Positions 6,593-8,959 of a stretch of DNA of 8,959 bases are shown one piece after another (the stretch's first letter is position 1; each line of letters opens with the position of its first letter). The DNA lies in contig JAGTUZ010000251.1 in NCBI GenBank assembly GCA_018224415.1, positions 1-8,959 on the forward strand, given 5' to 3'. The stretch comes from Bacteroidota bacterium. Its GTDB lineage: Bacteria; Bacteroidota; Ignavibacteria; SZUA-365. A program made the translations under genes and the position numbers. Below the pieces are notes generated by a model. The model was not told where the DNA came from. It made no database searches and was given only the letters and a program-made list of their open reading frames with translations.

Positions 6593-6668
6593 AAGGGACC
6601 CCCGCGCACCAGCGCGGGAGTTGACTCTGGTGATGTCAACTACCCGCGCTGGTGCGCGGGGGTCCCTT
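6593..6668. repeat. Long near-perfect palindrome with nested hairpins (BIME/REP-like)
   Basis: Arm 6593-6625 is complementary to arm 6635-6668 over 33 bp with a single bulged base (6642) and a 9-nt loop (6626-6634). Each arm also folds alone: cccgcgc/gcgcggg stems with 4-nt loops at 6601-6618 and 6643-6660. Two short hairpins in inverted orientation separated by a short linker is the layout of a bacterial interspersed mosaic element. It follows the propeller stop by 27 nt in a convergent gap, so it could also end transcription, but no strong T-run follows on either strand. Confidence 0.75.
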
Positions 6669-6699
6669 CATTTCATTCGCTCTGGTAAAGAGTGCAAAT

Positions 6700-6737
6700 G
6701 AAAACGTCCGTTCGTTGTGAAGCGAACGGACGTTTTC
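6700..6737. terminator. Bidirectional terminator-like hairpin between convergent genes
   Basis: A perfect 15-bp stem (6700-6714 with 6723-6737), extendable by a G-T wobble and a T-A pair to a GTGA loop, begins with AAAA and ends with TTTT. The T-rich continuation is better on the minus strand (TTTTCATTT), so it should mainly terminate the NlpC/P60 gene ending at 6761, and probably read-through from the propeller gene too. Confidence 0.75.
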
Positions 6738-6760
6738 GAAAACGAAGGGGAGTGATGGTC

Positions 6761-7528
6761 TCAGGGATGCGCGTACACTCCCGCGCGATCGGCGTCGGAG
6801 GCGGGATTGTTCGTGAAGCGTCCGCCGAAGCGGAAGCGCCGCGTGTAATACCCGTCGGTGATGTGGTTGAAGGTGACGCCGATGGAGGTGGAGGAGTGAG
6901 CGAAGACGCCGTTGCCGAGGAAGATGCCGACGTGCCCGATGCGGTTGGATCGCCGGCTCGTGCCGGTAAAGAAGATCAGATCGCCGAACTGCAGGCTGTC
7001 GGTGTCGGTGATGGGGGTGAAGCGCGCGGCCTGCGTGCGCGAACTGCCGGTGAAGTCCTTGTCCAGTGCCTCGGTCATTACCCGGGCAGTGAAACCCGAG
7101 CAGTCGACACCGTCCTTGGAACGGCCGCCGTACCGGTATCGCGTGCCGAGCCAGTCGCTGATGACCTGCATGAGCTGCAGGCGCATGAAGGGATTCGCGA
7201 ACGGCGAACGCACGTCGTACTGGGCCTTGATGGGGAGCAGCGATCCGGCGCTGAAGAACGCGTCCTCGAATTTGACCATCTCCGCTTCGAGAATATCGGC
7301 GTACCTCGGCAGGTACTCGCGAAGCACAGATAGGGCGCGATCCTTGCGTGCAAGCCGCTTCTTTTCGGTTTTGCTGACGCGGGCTTCCTTCTGGTCGCCG
7401 GATCCGGTGTGCACAGGAGCACCCGACATCATGGCCGGCAGGGAGGCGAAACCCAGGATGAGTGAAAGCATGATGAATCCTTTCACGATTTTTCTTCTCT
7501 TCATAGGTCTCCGATCAATGAGAAACAT
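6761..7528 (-). CDS. Secreted NlpC/P60 family cysteine peptidase (peptidoglycan endopeptidase)
   Basis: The protein has 255 residues from the ATG at 7528, chosen because AGGAG (7535-7539) lies 6 nt upstream. ATG 7504 with GGAG 4 nt away is an alternative; the upstream extension to 7573 runs through the predicted promoter. A basic n-region and hydrophobic helix (about 16-36) form a signal peptide. A Lys/Arg-rich, probably helical segment follows, then the NlpC/P60 domain at about 125-255. Catalytic residues are Cys143 in VDCSGF, His199 in IGHVGIFLG and His211 in VFAHSS; the 12-residue His-His spacing equals that of E. coli MepS (Spr). RYGGRSKDG before the Cys and LQFGDLIFF between are also typical. 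It should cleave peptide stems of murein, as in D-Glu-diaminopimelate or crosslink hydrolysis; the exact bond is not decidable. No LysM or SH3 binding domain is evident. Confidence 0.92.
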   Translation of the reverse strand: MFLIDRRPMKRRKIVKGFIMLSLILGFASLPAMMSGAPVHTGSGDQKEARVSKTEKKRLARKDRALSVLREYLPRYADILEAEMVKFEDAFFSAGSLLPIKAQYDVRSPFANPFMRLQLMQVISDWLGTRYRYGGRSKDGVDCSGFTARVMTEALDKDFTGSSRTQAARFTPITDTDSLQFGDLIFFTGTSRRSNRIGHVGIFLGNGVFAHSSTSIGVTFNHITDGYYTRRFRFGGRFTNNPASDADRAGVYAHP

Positions 7529-7534
7529 CTTACG

Positions 7535-7539
7535 CTCCT
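7535..7539 (-). promoter_or_regulatory. Ribosome binding site deciding the NlpC/P60 start
   Basis: AGGAG on the minus strand lies 6 nt before the ATG at 7528. The next in-frame ATG (7504) has a weaker GGAG at 7509-7512, 4 nt away, so 7528 is preferred. Both starts keep the signal peptide. Confidence 0.6.
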
Positions 7540-7560
7540 GGTCACGTCGGAGCAAGCAAC

Positions 7561-7590
7561 AAGTTACGGCCAAGTGGCCATACAGGTCAA
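7561..7590 (-). promoter_or_regulatory. Possible sigma70-like promoter for the NlpC/P60 gene
   Basis: On the minus strand TTGACC (7590-7585) is followed after 18 nt by TAACTT (7566-7561). The -35 matches five of six consensus positions, the -10 only three. Transcription would start near 7554, about 26 nt before the chosen ATG. Confidence 0.4.
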
Positions 7591-7672
7591 GACATCGCGG
7601 CGGGACCCGATGGCGGCCGGTTGTCGCACGAACAGATGGGATGTGCTTACACGACCGGAGGATTCAGGCGTT

Positions 7673-7701
7673 TTTGATTTTGTGCGCTTCGGCGTATTTT
7701 G
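7673..7701 (+). promoter_or_regulatory. AT-rich promoter-like segment or UUCG mini-hairpin before the AI-2E family gene
   Basis: TTTG (7673-7676), 18 nt and TATTTTG (7695-7701) approximate the Bacteroidetes -33 TTTG / -7 TAnnTTTG promoter, one base short in the -7 box. The same bases contain a 5-bp stem closed by a C(UUCG)G tetraloop (7683-7696) directly followed by TTTT, which resembles a small terminator. The two readings conflict and I cannot choose between them. Confidence 0.3.
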
Positions 7702-7714
7702 ACGCATTCCCCAT

Positions 7715-7719
7715 GGAGG
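7715..7719 (+). promoter_or_regulatory. Strong Shine-Dalgarno for the AI-2E family gene
   Basis: GGAGG lies 7 nt before ATG 7727 and only 4 nt before the in-frame GTG at 7724. The spacing favours ATG 7727. It is one of only two clear Shine-Dalgarno sites in the window. Confidence 0.75.
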
Positions 7720-7726
7720 TCCGGTG

Positions 7727-8788
7727 ATGGAATACAAGGTGATGCGTCTGACAAACGTTTTTCTCGGAGTTCTCGCTATTATCGCGTTGGGCGCAGTTAT
7801 GCTGGTGCTGAAATCAGTGCTGCTGCCCTTCATCTTTGCGGTATTCCTTTCCTACATTTTCAAGCCGGTGGTGATCTTTCTCAAGAAGCGTCGCGTTCCG
7901 ATGATTATCGCGCTGCTTGTTGTTCTGCTGGTGATATCAGGTCTGTTCTTCGGTCTGGGCGCAATTATCTATTCCAGTTTCGAGTCCTTCGTCCGCGAGG
8001 CACCGAAATATCAGAACAAACTGGCCCTGCTGCTCCGCGAGGGCACGCTTCTGCTGGACGACATCGCGGCCAGCGTCAACGTGAAACCGGAAAACGTCAG
8101 TCTCTCGGACCTGGTCGACGTTTCCTCCCTTACTGCCGTACTCACCTCGGGCGCCGGCTCCTTCGTCTCGGGACTGGGCAATTTCTTTCTCATCATGCTG
8201 CTGATGATGTTCATCCTCGCGGGGAGTGGAGTCTTTGTCAACAAGGTCCGCCACGCCTTCCCCGAAGAGCATGCCGTCCGTCTCGCTTCCGTGATAGAAA
8301 GCATCGATCTGCGCGTGCGACAGTACCTGATCGCAAAAACGCTCATCAGTCTCGGCACCGGCGCGTTGACCACAACTATCCTTTTGATCTTCGGCGTGGA
8401 CTTCGCACTGCTCTGGGGCTTCCTGACCTTCCTGCTGAATTTCATCCCCAATATCGGTTCCTTCGTCGCAATGGTGTTCCCCATCCTGATTTCCTTCCTG
8501 CAGTTCGACACCGTCTCCACGCCGCTCGTGCTGCTCGTGCTGCTCGCGCTCACACAGGCGCTGATGGGTAATGTGATCGAGCCGAAGCTGATGGGGGTGA
8601 GCCTGGATCTGAGTCCGTTGCTTGTGCTCGCCGCCCTGGTGTTCTGGGGATGGCTGTGGGGATTGTGGGGAATGATCCTCGCCGTGCCGATGATGTCCAT
8701 CCTGAAAATCGTCTTCGAGAACATCGATTCCCTGCGGCCGGTCGCGGTGATCATGGCGGGGAATCCCCCCGGGAATGCGGAAGAGTAA
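7727..8788 (+). CDS. AI-2E family (PerM/UPF0118) membrane transporter
   Basis: This 353-residue integral membrane protein has the usual length and layout of the AI-2E/PerM family. Hydrophobic helices lie at about 9-28, 33-52 and 59-82, followed by a soluble amphipathic region (83-148), then helices at about 149-172, 203-223, 226-258 (two), 264-282 and 296-330. Family signatures are LPFIFAVFLSYIFKPVV (33-49), NFIPNIGSF (238-246), GNVIEPKLMG (281-290) and LSPLLVLAALVFWGWLWG (295-312). Characterised members export autoinducer-2 (E. coli TqsA) or act as Na+/H+ antiporters in some halophiles; many have no known substrate, so the family name should not be read as proof of quorum-sensing transport. 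The start follows a GGAGG. No luxS or lsr gene is nearby. Its stop codon lies inside a hairpin shared with the convergent Hsp20 gene. Confidence 0.92.
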   Translation: MEYKVMRLTNVFLGVLAIIALGAVMLVLKSVLLPFIFAVFLSYIFKPVVIFLKKRRVPMIIALLVVLLVISGLFFGLGAIIYSSFESFVREAPKYQNKLALLLREGTLLLDDIAASVNVKPENVSLSDLVDVSSLTAVLTSGAGSFVSGLGNFFLIMLLMMFILAGSGVFVNKVRHAFPEEHAVRLASVIESIDLRVRQYLIAKTLISLGTGALTTTILLIFGVDFALLWGFLTFLLNFIPNIGSFVAMVFPILISFLQFDTVSTPLVLLVLLALTQALMGNVIEPKLMGVSLDLSPLLVLAALVFWGWLWGLWGMILAVPMMSILKIVFENIDSLRPVAVIMAGNPPGNAEE

Positions 8789-8815
8789 CCGAAGAATAAC
8801 CGCGGTTACTCTTCC
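8779..8815. terminator. Hairpin over the AI-2E gene stop, candidate bidirectional terminator
   Basis: A perfect 13-bp stem (8779-8791 with 8803-8815) encloses an 11-nt loop and contains the TAA stop codon (8786-8788). The left side is an imperfect 11-bp direct repeat (gaagagtaacc, gaagaataacc), so a competing 12-bp palindrome taaccgcggtta (8797-8808) is also present. It lies between convergent genes, but no T-run follows on either strand, so intrinsic termination is uncertain. Confidence 0.5.
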
Positions 8816-8834
8816 ACCGGGATTGCGCGTGTGA

Positions 8835-8959
8835 TCAGTTGATGGAGATCTGGCGCGGCTTGACTTCCTCGGCCTTGGGTACGGTGACGGTCAATACGCC
8901 ATCCTTGTATTTCGCCGAAATCTTGCTTGAATCCACCTGCGTCGGGAAGGTGAAGCTGC
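8835..8959 (-). CDS. Hsp20/alpha-crystallin family small heat-shock protein, C-terminal end
   Basis: The last 41 codons of a minus-strand gene are present, ending with TGA at 8837-8835; the 5' part lies beyond the window. The peptide contains the end of the alpha-crystallin domain, with SAKYKDGVLTVTVPKAEE (the conserved G-V-L-x-V-x-x-P-K block), and then a short tail PRQISIN. ISI is the I-x-I motif through which small heat-shock proteins dock onto neighbouring dimers to form oligomers. It should be an ATP-independent holdase that binds unfolding proteins in the cytoplasm. It converges on the AI-2E family gene with a 46-nt gap. The family is clear; the N-terminal arm and promoter cannot be seen. 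Confidence 0.9.
   Translation of the reverse strand, partial: SFTFPTQVDSSKISAKYKDGVLTVTVPKAEEVKPRQISIN

Overview
This is a GC-rich (roughly 60% by eye), gene-dense bacterial chromosomal window with eight main protein genes and one partial gene at each edge counted among the nine. There are no rRNA or tRNA genes, no CRISPR array, and no transposase or phage genes. The gene set (GapN-type aldehyde dehydrogenase of the long form I associate with Bacteroidetes-like genomes, DUF2461, membrane-anchored YkuE/YaeI-like phosphoesterase, secreted beta-propeller, lone receiver proteins) together with several starts lacking a Shine-Dalgarno suggests a high-GC member of the Bacteroidota/Ignavibacteriota neighbourhood. 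That placement is an inference at low confidence; nothing here fixes the taxon.

Layout. Bases 2-1432 (+) hold a likely operon: the end of a receiver-domain protein, a secreted two-domain Ig-like protein of unknown function, and a stand-alone CheY-like receiver. Convergent to it, 1485-3047 (-) encodes a GapN-like NADP-dependent non-phosphorylating glyceraldehyde-3-phosphate dehydrogenase. Its leader (3031-3139) is built from two perfect tandem duplications flanking a 12-bp palindrome; one duplication creates a 7-codon upstream ORF whose stop overlaps the gene's start. Divergent from it, 3338-4045 (+) is a DUF2461 protein, which meets tail to tail (10 nt gap) a membrane-anchored metallophosphoesterase at 4056-5366 (-).

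Divergent again, 5549-6565 (+) is a secreted YVTN-type beta-propeller protein. The 195-nt convergent gap after it carries two large hairpins: a 33-bp BIME/REP-like palindrome (6593-6668) and a 15-bp terminator-like stem (6700-6737). Then comes a secreted NlpC/P60 endopeptidase (6761-7528, -), a divergent AI-2E/PerM-family membrane protein (7727-8788, +), and the C-terminal end of an Hsp20 small heat-shock protein (8835-8959, -). Another hairpin that embeds the AI-2E stop codon lies between the last two.

How they work together. Apart from the first three genes the transcription units are monocistronic and alternate in strand, so no single pathway is evident. Several products act at the envelope (Ig-like protein, phosphoesterase, propeller, NlpC/P60, AI-2E protein). 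I see no clear multi-gene novel system. The most unusual signals are in intergenic DNA: the BIME-like palindrome, the duplicated GapN leader, and recurrent short tandem duplications at gene boundaries.
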